A DNA stretch of 64,000 bases, taken from Hirsutella rhossiliensis. Taxonomy: Eukaryota; Ascomycota; Sordariomycetes; Hypocreales; Ophiocordycipitaceae. Made by a program: the position numbers and the translations under genes. The notes under the pieces are model-generated. The model did not search any database, was not told the DNA's origin, and worked only from the letters and a program-made list of their open reading frames with translations. Numbering within the stretch: the stretch's first letter is position 1; every line of letters begins with the position of its first letter. The stretch lies in NCBI RefSeq assembly GCF_020360975.1, contig NW_025408693.1, forward strand, positions 1 to 64,000. The letters are read 5' to 3'. Shown here one piece after another: positions 45,540 to 55,393 of the stretch.

Positions 45540-46500
45540 AAAATATGTGTAGCCATATTGAAGACTTAGGTACGCAATGGGTGGGTGATCATCAAGATTC
45601 GGCGTTTGGCAAGAGAGAAAAAGCACTGTGGCTACCTTGTACAACAGCATTCAAACCGGCAGGGCGGTTGCTCTGCTACGGTCCTGTACTGTTGTCGAGA
45701 AGAAGGGTCTGCGAACTTAGACCGTAAGCCGAAAGTCTGCCAAAAGAAAGGAGGAGGCTGGTAGGAGGCTGGAAAGGCTTGGAGCTGAGGGCTGACGTGG
45801 CCGGTGAGGTAAGGGCAAGGAAGGTTATAAAAGGGCCATCTAATCATATGGAAAGGGATAGGACAGAGAGAGACATCAATTGATCCCCGAGTAGCCCCAT
45901 TATCACCTTTCCATAGGTACCCCCTTGCCCCGCTCTCCTCGCGAGAACTGTACCACGTTCTGTGAATGTTGGCCATGCGACGCAGTTGGGATTCCTACAT
46001 CCGTATGTCTTCTATTGGCTCCGAACACCTTTGTCTGGAAAAACAGTGCAAAATATTGTCATTAATTGACCACCTTCACACAGGACACTTCTAGGCTAGG
46101 GCTGTCCGTGTGAGTCTGGAAACGCAGCCCGAAATCTCCGGGTTGCTCATCTGTCGCAGGCTGAGTCCCTATCGAACGAAGCAATTCTACATGCAACTTC
46201 CGGTCGTTGCCTACCATAAGCCATGGTTCATTAGTAGGCTTCGGAGAATGCAGCGACTGCTGTGGCTGCAAGTCGACAAATCGACAAGGAGGTTACTACG
46301 GGACGGGTGGACGGATATGTAATCACATCGCTGCTGAATGGCTCAAGGAGTCTAGTTGCCTCAAACGCAACCTACTGACGAATCTGAGGCGAAACTTGTT
46401 ATTCTGCATTATATCCGGAGGGAATCCCCTATAGTGCCTCTGCGCTGAGTGACCTACAGTTACGACACATTCCTGTTGCTCGTTGTCTAGCCTCGGTCAA
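45540..46500. other. ligase 3' flank, then no gene recognised
   Basis: 45540-45690 is conserved with the flank of the inverted ligase fragment (4513-4660), so it was part of the duplicated segment. From 45691 to 46500 only short ORFs are present. Confidence 0.5.
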
Positions 46501-46990
46501 TCTCGCGAAGGAGAGATCAAAAGTGGGCATAAAAGTGAATAAAGGGACTTTTCGTAGGTAGATTCTCAGATGATATGATAGTCTGTGATGTGCATGTGTT
46601 GATTGCTCTGCCCCCGGTTGCCCCTTTTCCGTCCAAACAGCCCCTTTTGTATGCCTCCAAGCTTCTCCCAAGTTGATATCCCGTTTTCAGGTATAGTATA
46701 CATTCTATCAGGAAGAGGGCACCTCTTGCCACTTACTGAAGGCCACATGAGTCATCTACGTCAGCAACATCAGCTCCATTTCCCCGATCAAATAGCTCTT
46801 CTAGCTATTAGATAGATAGTTCAGTCTCTCGAGGTCCCCGAGCCAGTAATAGTTATGCCGGACTCTTCAAAGGGTCCCCGTTAGAATAGGAGATCCTCCG
46901 GACCCCTCAGTGGTCTAGGTAGTAGAAACAACAGTCTGCAGACTTCCCTTCTTGCCTGGTTTCAAGCTGTATTACCTAGAGAGACCTAGA
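46501..46990 (-). repeat. truncated solo LTR of the Copia-A family
   Basis: It starts with tctcgcgaaggagaga, as do both Copia-A LTRs, and matches them to about 46990, ending before the 'ctcaactcgttcgg' block. It is more diverged near 46560-46610. No internal copia sequence follows, so it is a solo or truncated LTR. Confidence 0.85.
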
Positions 46991-47187
46991 GAACCCACGT
47001 GGGCACCGTTCTTGTGTATATAACTGGGACCTTCGTCCAATCGTCCCCTTGACTTGGGCAGTGGTCAAGGCCAATAGACTCTCTATAACCGTCATATGCA
47101 TGGCATCTCTCATTTCCTCTTAACAATCCGCACATAAGTACCAAGCTATTGAATATTTTGTCTATCTCTCCATCATTCCAAGAAAAG

Positions 47188-48132
47188 TTATCGCCTTAGT
47201 ATACTCGGTGGTAAATCAAGCCCATGTCGAGACGCATGGTTTGCGAAGTGTTCTGCGTCTGCAAGAACTGCTTCACAATTTTCCCAGGGGCATAGAAATG
47301 CCGTTCGTTTCATTTTGAGATGCTGGCCCCGAATATGTCTTGCCAGGTTACTCAGTCGCCATGTTTTAATCCGTTGGCCCCTTCCATGGCTGCCTTGCCA
47401 TCGACAAAATGGGCACATTGGTCTTGCACCCTCCGACAAATCCACCATAGACTCACTTGGTTTTCCAGGTGATTCCAGTTCCGGAATATTTTCCTTACCG
47501 CCATGTCCATAGGTTCCTTGCGCGCGGTAAGAGCGGAGACGCCTCGTGACCGCTTGTTTGCGGCCTCTTTTCTCTGTCCCACGACAAGGGCTTTCGCGTC
47601 GCTTGCAAAGCTGGGCGAGCGCAGATATCAAATCAACGCGTAAAGAGTGCAAAGACTCCGTGTCTGTTAACTCAGCCGCCCGTGAAAAGAGAGATGCAAC
47701 CTGAGCCCGCTCTGGTAAGTCATACCGGTACTCTTTGTTCGGCGGTGAAATGACATCGGCAGGCCTTATACCCCGGAGTTGTCGGTTAACCTCATCCACA
47801 TGGACATTGGTGTGAAAGTCTTGAATGGCTTTTTGCAGTAGAGACGCCTTCAAGACCCTGCGCAAGTTGTTAATCTTCTTGCTGTAGCGGTCGTATCGCT
47901 TCTGCATTTCGGTGCCTTCGGCGTGTTCTCGGCTGCGGTAGCCCTGGCGTTTCCATTCTAGCATCACACGGTTTCTCTCGGCACGATATTTGGCAAGTTT
48001 CTCGTTTTTATGGATTTTCGCAATTTGTTGGACTGTCAGTTCTTTTGGAGCGCCGTCATGGCGGCGAAGGCGGGCGGCTAACTGCACAAGGTCGTGTTGC
48101 GGGGCTGTGCTACGGAGGACGATAGGGGACAC
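47188..48132 (-). pseudogene. C-terminal part of a DUF3435 (captain-like) protein
   Basis: A 314-codon minus-strand ORF. The residue pattern matches the region after the catalytic domain of DUF3435 proteins: 'HDLVQLAARLRRHDGAPKELT' by its core, an Arg-rich helix pair ('KYRAERNRVMLEWKRQGY', 'YDRYSKKINNLRRVLK'), 'NRQLRGI' and 'ISALAQLCKRRE'. Two C2H2-like units follow ('CPFCRW...H' and 'CPWENCEAVL...HFANHASRH'). The tyrosine-recombinase catalytic half is absent: upstream (48133-49009) holds no long ORF. DUF3435 proteins include the captains of giant Starship elements, but no Starship cargo or boundary is visible here. Confidence 0.72.
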
Positions 48133-49009
48133 TGTTGCAAAACTCCCTTTTGGGTCTAGGCTCCCCTGGCCCCGGTCATATGAGTACCTCGGGTTGGTGT
48201 GGAAAATGTACCGCGGACTAGCAGCGGGCCCGCACGTTGACGCTCCTTTAGTCCGTTCACTACCCTCCGGAGGCGGCGATGGTCCAGCGCCATGGTCTTT
48301 CGCTTCCCAGGGCTCTTCTCAGCTGTCTCGTCGAAAGAGGCCAAGCGGGATGTTGCAATCAGCGACAGGCCATATCAGTTATTCTAGCAGAAGTGCTGTT
48401 GGGATGTGCATCTCACTTTTGGCTGGATGATCCATTCGACACGGAGCTGGTCCTGGAGCGGCAGCAAGCTCGTAGTTGTTGTGATGCGCAGCAGTACGCC
48501 AGGTAAGGTGCCGATTCAGCCCCTAAAGACACGTACAGCATCAATAGAGAGACCTACAGATTCAAATTGATCAATGGCTCGTCACTCTTAGCAGGCAGAA
48601 AATCCTTCACCCTTTGCGCAGTCCCAACACGCAGCGCCAGTACTGTTCCTTGCGCGTAAGCGAAACAGGTATACACTTTTGACGAAATTTAACTTGGGCA
48701 CATTCATTCCCAGGGCCTTTAATGCCTCGTGTGACGCGGGGACGGGATCGGGTGGGAGGAAATAAAGAACTAAAATTGAAAGAACAGTCTCTGTCAATAT
48801 TGTTGTACTACGAAAGGAAAATTATCCTAATTCACTGGCGGCACTCTCAGGAGTAATACCTTCCCGAACGAGCAGTATTGATCCTATCCCTGGTTCGGTG
48901 GCAGCAGCCCCTGACGCTAGGCCGGTGCGGGCCAAGTGTAGACCCCCCCCACCAGTACTTGGCCGCTTTCTACGAAAATTTTCTCCACTTTCAACTTCCA
49001 CCAAACGCA
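48133..49009. other. no gene recognised
   Basis: Only short ORFs. If the DUF3435 protein was once complete, its catalytic half should have been here; I cannot find it in any frame. Confidence 0.4.
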
Positions 49010-50734
49010 ATGGCAAGGCCACCTAACCCGATCGATCAATATCGTGACTATGTCAGTTTCCTCTACCTTAACGGTGTTTCGCGAAGCAGAATTAAGTATA
49101 AACTTCGGAAGCGTTACCACGTCGACGTCGATCTGAGTACAATCTCCCGCCGAATCGCCAGGTGGGGTCTCCGCGCCAGCAATCCCGTACCAGAGAAACT
49201 CCGGAATTGATAGAGGCCACCCGTGATCTGATCTTTCGCGTTGGCCTTAACGAAAAGCAAACCCTAAGTGTTCTACAGAGACGGGGCTGGCAGATCACGA
49301 AGCGAGGCCTGAAACGCATCAGGCTTCACCCGGACCGCCGTTAGGTGCGCAGACTCAATAGCGATGAGGAGCGCCTGGCATTGTTGGAAAAAACCGAACA
49401 AGCCATCATCGACATAACGCGACGCTCTAATGCCATTTCGGGATACGGCAGAAACCTTCTGCAACCTTATCTCCGTCAGCAAAAGCAGCTCTGGGTACCA
49501 AGAGATCCTCTCTTCGAGATGTACAAGATCATGTTCCCGAATGAGGTCGAGCTCAGAAAGAGGATGTTTCGGAGAAAGAAAGGACAGTTTCTTGTCCCAG
49601 GCCCGAACTACCAGTGGTGCATTGATGGCCACGAGAAGCTCAGGGTGTACGGATTCGAGATATACGCGGCCATCGACGCCTACTCGCGCAACATTATCTG
49701 GTTCTACCTTGGGCACTCTGCCACAACTGCCTTGAGCGTACTGAAGCAGTACCTGGCGGCATGTGACGCCTATGGCTTCCGGCCATGGTACTTGCAAGCG
49801 GACAGGGGGAGCGAAACGCCGTTGGTTGCAGCAGCCCATTGGAACTTTGTTTTGACCACAGACGGACGTGTGGAATGGCATGAGCAAGTCTTCCAGCAAG
49901 GTAGGAGATTGAAGGATTCGTATAAGGCAGCCCCGAGTACGAAGAACGTCAAGATTGAGAGTTGGTGGGAGCGTATGCTCCATGTCTCCTCTCGGCAGTG
50001 GGTAGACTATTTTGGGGAGCTCGCAAGGGACGGGGACTTCGACGGCGACATGCTGGAGGATCAGATTGCCATCTACGCCGTCTTCGAAGATATATTACGT
50101 TAAGAGCTCTTCGACTTTGTGGAGGCATGGAATCTTCATCGAATACGCCTTCAAAAGAACCGTCCCCATGTGGTCCACGGCCAGCCCTAGATGAATTACC
50201 ATTACCCCGACCCGGATAAGGCATGCAATTGGGGCATCCCCATTGATCGCTCAGTTCTACACGAAATGGGGCGACCGTTGGTGGACATTGACATTAGCAC
50301 GTGCTTGGAGCCCGAGACAAAGGATTGGTGCCACAAGACGCTCCTTAAAATGGGCTACGATCAGGTCGTTCTTGGAAGTCGCCAGGACCCGGATAAATTG
50401 CGACCCTTTAAGCGTTTCTATCTTGGTCTCCGGGATAAGATCATTCAGCACATCGAAAGTGGCCGGCAGCCTATACTGGCGTACCGCAAAGCGCCAACTG
50501 GGGGCGTTGCTGAATATGTAAGCGCAATATCTGTTTGTGAGTACACTGACCTAAACGTACATAGCAAGCATTACTTGAGCGGGCAAATCGAGCCGAGAAG
50601 AAGAGCTTGGAGATGGGCAATCAGCAGAGCAACCATTGGTTGAACTAGGCTTTGAAGACGAGGAAGGAACCGACATTGAAGGAATAAGCGGTGACGAGGA
50701 GGAAAGCAACAGTTCAAATGAGGAACCGGAGTAG
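49010..50734 (+). pseudogene. second integrase-core (DDE) transposase gene
   Basis: Same family as 11706-21696 but divergent. The N-terminal helix-turn-helix is 'YVSFLYLNGVSRSRIKYKL' by its core. The rve-like core has Asp in 'WCIDGHEKL', 'AIDAYSRNIIWFY', Asp in 'LQADRGSE' and Glu in 'VKIESWWERM'. The C-terminal part ends in a Glu/Asp/Ser-rich tail. It carries a frame change near 49190, in-frame stops at 49342, 50101 and 50188, a probable 47-nt intron (50519-50565, gtaagc...catag) and a frame change near 50610. At 50101 the stop TAA stands where the other copy has CAA. It is a dead copy, uninterrupted by other elements. Confidence 0.83.
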
Positions 50735-50820
50735 TCAAGTGCCTTGTGGACGATACCGGCAACCGGTTTCTGTCTGTGGGAATAGTCGAGGCCGAGGGAG
50801 TTGGAATCGCTGATCTAAAT

Positions 50821-50828
50821 TCTCTGCC
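50821..50828. repeat. hAT-1 target-site duplication, left
   Basis: TCTCTGCC, repeated exactly at 53307-53314. Confidence 0.93.
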
Positions 50829-53306
50829 CAGGGTGGTTTTCCATACCCAAGTATGGAAATACCCTTTCCATACTATGGCATGGACAGGGTATGGATATGG
50901 ATCCATAGTATTTCAATGCTCAGTCAATAATTGGCCAAATTGCGCCACTGACCGGGACCCTACAGCGCCATTGTCCAGGGTCTGAGGGCCTTGAACCCCG
51001 CTAATTCCACACAAACACAAATCGCTTTCCCCACCACTTTGCACCAACGCGTCGGACGAATCAGTTGTCGAACTATGGATTCTGCAAGTGTGCTATCCTT
51101 CTTCGATGCTGAATCTATTTTGTCGGACTCTACGACATCAAGATCTCGCAATACAAGAGGCAAAGCGGCTATCGCAACGTGGAAGCATGCTCGCGTTGCA
51201 GCAGAGGGGGAGAAAGAGTTTAAGGGCCGAAATCGCCTTCTCTATTGCAGCCATTGTCCCCAGACGAACACGTACAGCACTTCAGTTACCACTAACTTTC
51301 GAAAACATCTGGAGGGTAAGCACGATATTCGAGTCGTGGAAGATTTGACCCTCTTCAATCGTCCATCTTTGAGGGTTTGAGCAACTCTACCAGCAAGCAC
51401 GGGACTTGGGCCGCACAACGGAGATTGAGTCGGAGGTCTTCAAACGCTACCTGGACCAAGACAAGATAAACAAAGCCTTAGCTTGGCTGATCGTCGCACG
51501 AAACCTTCCTTATCGAATTGTCGAATCCCGCGAATTTCACCTCTTCATTTCGACCTTGAACCCGGTCGCGAAGGACCATCTCCCTTCCGCCCACTCGACT
51601 ATTCCACGAATTATCGACAATCATTTCCAGTCGGCCAAGGATATCGTGCGAATGAAGCTCCAGTCAGCAAAATCCAAGGTTCACCTCTCGCTTGACATTT
51701 GGACGTCCCCCAATCGGCTCCTTCTTCTCGGGTTTGCTCCCACTTTGTTGACCACGCACAAGAAGCACGACGGAAAGCTCTCCTTGCACTTCGGCCTGTG
51801 GCGAACCATTCCGGGAGGAGCAATTCGTTACACTTCTTCCCATCTTGCGGGACTTTGGTATTCTGCGACGTCTTGGAAGCATCGTTGGGGATAATTCGAG
51901 CACGAATGACACCTCTGCCGGGCAGTGAGCACGTATCTCAAGGAAGAGGGCGTCAAATGGGATCCTGAAGTTCACCGCCTCCGATGCCTAGGCCACGTTA
52001 TCAACTTGGCAGTTCAAGCTTTCCTGTTCCAGAATTCTATTGACTTGAAAGAGGGCGAAATATGCGAAGACGCAGATGACCTGGCAAAGTTCAAAGGCAG
52101 CGCACCGAATTTCGCCGCCTTGGACCACTTGGTAAGCTCCACAACCTGGTTGTCAACATCCGGAGTTCATCAGGACGCAGTGGAGAGTTTATGGAACTCG
52201 CTGAAAGGGGCATTCCACTTGACAATCGTACGAGGTGGAATAGCTGGTATCAAATGCTGCATGTTGCCACTCAGCAGGAAACTGCCAGCGCTCTGGACAC
52301 CTACACCAAGAATCATTTCGAAGATCTTTCTGCGGATTTTCTATTGCCGGAAGATTGGGCCCGGCTCCGAATAATTGAGAAGATCCTTCAACCGTTCGCC
52401 CGAGCGACATTAGCAACACAAGGGGATCATGCGACCCTGGACAAAGTGCTCTTCACGATGGACGTCTTGATCCGATGCTTTGATGAAGCCCTGGTACCAT
52501 GCCTTCCATTCCTCTGATCTCCTTGTGCAAGCGCTGAGATGGTGCAATAGGTCACGTACAAATCAGACACCGAGCTGTCCTTTAGGATCAAACGAGGGTG
52601 GGAAGTCTTTGACAAATATTATAGCAAGACAGAAGCATCGCCCTATTATGCAGCTGCCTTGATGCTTCATCCCAGCTATCGCACAACATACATCCAGGCA
52701 AATTGGAAGAAGAAGTGGCAAAAACCTGCGTTCAAACAGGTCAAAGACCTTTGGCTCACATACCGAGACACTGTGGATGGCGCCCTCTCGCAACATTTAC
52801 TAGATGACGATGATGACGAGGACCTTGACGCGTTTGATCGCATTTCAAGGAACCTGCAGAATTGCACTCGACCGTCAAGCCAGGACGAGTACGAAGATTA
52901 CATTTCATGTGATCCGTACGACATTACGCCGACGACGGCCTTGTCAGGGAGAATGCTTAAAGCATTGGCTCAAGAACGATATCTTGCAAGGGGCCGAGGG
53001 TGGTGGCGGGTCCCCAGATTTTGGGTAAAATCCTGGCTCAACTTCTACGCCTGTTTCCTGCAAAAGGAGCAAATTTCTGCTTGGCATCCCCTTGACCGGT
53101 CGTCTGTCATTACGTTCACGTTAACTGTTCCTTGATTTTCATTGATTCATGTCGTGTTTGGCACGTTTTGCCGAGACCATATAGGTGAGCTGTTGCGGGA
53201 TGCGCACGGACCAAGAATGGAAAGGTGTATTGCAATACTTGCAATAAATGTGGGGCGATACTCCAGTATGGATTGCACACCTTTCCATATATGGAAAACC
53301 ACCCTG
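50829..53306 (+). mobile_element. hAT-1 transposon
   Basis: It is 2,478 bp with terminal cagggtggttttccata at both ends (right end reverse-complemented) and a perfect 8-bp TSD, as expected for hAT. Subterminal regions are rich in inverted 'tccatac/gtatgga' units. Confidence 0.93.
51075..53135 (+). pseudogene. hAT-1 transposase
   Basis: ATG 51075 opens a BED-type zinc finger ('CSHCPQT...FRKHLEGKH'). The RNase-H-like core follows in shifted frames: 'VHLSLDIWTSPNRLLLLG', 'RLRCLGHVINL', 'DNRTRWNSWYQML' and 'AALMLHPSYR'-type blocks. A stop at 51378 and frame changes near 51790, 52240, 52510 and 52650 break it. The C-terminal hAT dimerisation block is not recognisable in the last frame, unlike hAT-2. 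Confidence 0.85.
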
Positions 53307-54060
53307 TCTCTGCCTGTAAAGTGTAGGCAGTTATGTCACACAACAAGATGCACGGGCAGTATGGACGACTGAGCGGCAATCGGGAAGAAGATCCCCTGTG
53401 AATCGGGCAACGAAAGACTCTTGATTTATATCTAATGAAGGAAATCTATCTCTCTTATATACATGAATAGGGAGACTGAGGGCAGCTGCTGCCTGCAGGC
53501 AGCAGCTTGACTAGTCGTGACTGCCTATTAGGCAGTAGGCAGCACCGTGAATGAGCATCTGATCTTGACAAGTTACATGTTTCTGTCGCACCAGCCACCA
53601 AAGGTGGAGGCGACTGGTAGTATGTATGTGAATTCCGACAACAGTTTCCGGCCCTTCATCCAGGGTAGGAGGCTGACGACTCCACTCCACTAGTCTTGGT
53701 ACCGTCCAGATTTCATAAACAAGAATATTTTAGTGAAATAATGGCCTCGCCCGCTGGAATGCGGCCAGGAAAACCCCCAGTAATTTTGTCAAGTCTAGTG
53801 TCCGACTATTACGTTGTGCGTATCAATGCGTTTGCCAGTGGTATGTACAGTGCCGACTCGCCGTATAACATTGGTGGTGCGGCTGGCAGGCGACTGCTGT
53901 CTGTAGAAGTGCGTTTTACTGGTCCTCTGCGGCCCCATACACTGAGGTACATGGCGCAATGTACTGAGGGGCAACCTGCATACCGCACTAACCTGTTTCG
54001 TCTAGTCGGAAGCGGTTTTAGGGGTTTTGCAACAGTGACCCCTATAGGCTGCCGTACTGT
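53307..54060. other. no gene; contains strong palindromes
   Basis: No coding signal is supported. A perfect 24-bp palindrome lies at 53484-53507 and an odd-length 17-nt palindrome at 53520-53536. A 150-codon ORF from 53696 shows no domain and overlaps the truncated end of hAT-3. Confidence 0.45.
53484..53507. repeat. 24-bp perfect palindrome
   Basis: The sequence is symmetric about 53495/53496 (arms agctgctgcctg). It is followed after three bases by CTAG and T, and 13 bases downstream by a second palindrome (53520-53536) sharing the 'ctgcct' unit. Confidence 0.8.
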
Positions 54061-55142
54061 GCCGAAGCAGATTGACTGGCAATCCACGTCAATGAAGTTC
54101 GACATGTTTGAAGGCATGTATCGTTGCTCTCCGCATTGTCAAGCATGAAATACCCAAGCTTTGATCCTAACTCGTATCGGTCTATCACCTTCTTGATGTG
54201 TGGACCAATGTTCTCACCGGAATGCGGCCCTATCAGGCGCGGCAGTCCCAGAAGAACATCGCGCTTCTTCCCGTGTCCGTCGACGAAATGACCAACGAGC
54301 CCGACGTAATGAAATCCGTTTGAAGCTGTCCATAGATCAAAGCTCAAGTGAACGGAGCTCTTCGATCCTCGTATAAGATTGCATATAGCCTGTCGACGCC
54401 CTTCGTACGAATCGCAATCCATGAACGAATTGTGCTGTGATGCTCTGGCTACTAGTAGCTTGCTGACTTGTTCCCCACCATTCGCCAACAGCCATCTGAG
54501 CCTCTCGCTCGACGCTTGACGGAAGGTCACGTCTTCGGCTATGACCCAATCTACAAAACGTGCTTTCCATGTCGCTTCGTCAAAGCAGCGTGCAAGATGT
54601 AGACCCGGGCCTGACGGACCAGGTACAGAATACGACCTCGAGAAAGCGGATGCTGCAGCCAAAGCGAACGGATTTCTCAAGCCGAAATCATCCTCTCCCT
54701 CGCCTAATTCCGTAATTCGATGATGACGAAGCAAATGCCGCGCTGCATGAGATGTCCCAGATGAGACGTACAGAGCTGTCGCATAGCTTCTTCTCAAATG
54801 ACAGATCCTGCAGAGTCAATAACGAACGCCGGCATGCTCAAGATTCGCACCATATCTGTAGATCCATGATTCTTTGATTTTGGTGCCGACCACCCTGCTA
54901 TGACGAAATCGCCGCTTTGCGCCAACGAGCCTTTTACCATGGTGCCAAATATTATCCCAGTCGATTGCGAAGTCACACCTCGACGAATCCAGCTCATCGA
55001 CTGTTGCTTCCGAGGTGACTGGAGTGGCATCTGGATTCTCTCCGGTGAGGTATGAGGCTGATGGGATAGACAGCGCTGGACTACCGCTCCTACTACCTAC
55101 AAGCCATAACCGTTGAAGCCAAAGAGCGCGTGGCAATTTCAC
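54060..55142 (-). pseudogene. hAT-3 transposase, N-terminal part
   Basis: Read from about 55142. An N-terminal linker leads into a BED-like finger ('LCRICHLRRSY...HAARHLLRHH'). It is interrupted by an in-frame TGA near 54800 where Trp is expected before 'LCRIC'. The core begins with 'FVDWVIAEDVTFRQASS' and 'VHLSFDLWTASNGFHYVGLVGHF', and ends at 'YFMLDNAESNDT', after which the sequence is unrelated. The C-terminal half of the enzyme is missing. Confidence 0.82.
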
Positions 55143-55221
55143 GAAAACGAGAACGCGACAGCTTGAGTCGGCAGAACAAAAAATTTATCCGCTCCATAGT
55201 AATGGGCCTACATTAAGGGTG

Positions 55222-55322
55222 GGTCAGACCGTCTGATCAGACCCAGACCGTCTGAGGTTTTCGGGTGGTCGGTCTGCAATTTCTCAGACCACCTTCAGAC
55301 CGTCTGACAGACGGTCGGTTTG
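55222..55322. repeat. hAT-3 subterminal repeat array
   Basis: Several direct and inverted copies of cagaccgtctga-like units (near 55222, 55247, 55293 and 55305) and of 'cagacc/ggtctg' half-sites lie between the hAT-3 terminus and its transposase. They are expected to be transposase-binding sites. Confidence 0.8.
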
Positions 55323-55385
55323 TTAGCCACACTGATTAGGAGCACTGGGTCTTCGCGACAATTTTACTGGAGGACCCAACCCCTA

Positions 55386-55393
55386 CCTTCGTT
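55386..55393. repeat. hAT-2 target-site duplication, left
   Basis: CCTTCGTT, repeated exactly at 58162-58169. Confidence 0.94.

Larger units (their letters stand above)
54060..55334 (-). mobile_element. hAT-3 transposon, 3'-truncated
   Basis: On the minus strand it begins at 55334 with cagtgtggctaacaaacc, a typical hAT end. About 110 bp of subterminal repeats and the N-terminal part of a transposase follow. Homology stops near 54060 in mid-domain and no second end was found, so it is truncated. Confidence 0.78.

Noticed and set aside
47188..50734. A complete Starship element
   Set aside because: Only a captain-like C-terminal fragment is present. There is no recombinase domain, no boundary repeats and no typical cargo set.
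53696..54148. 150-codon plus-strand ORF as a gene
   Set aside because: It runs antisense into the truncated hAT-3 transposase and has no recognisable motif.
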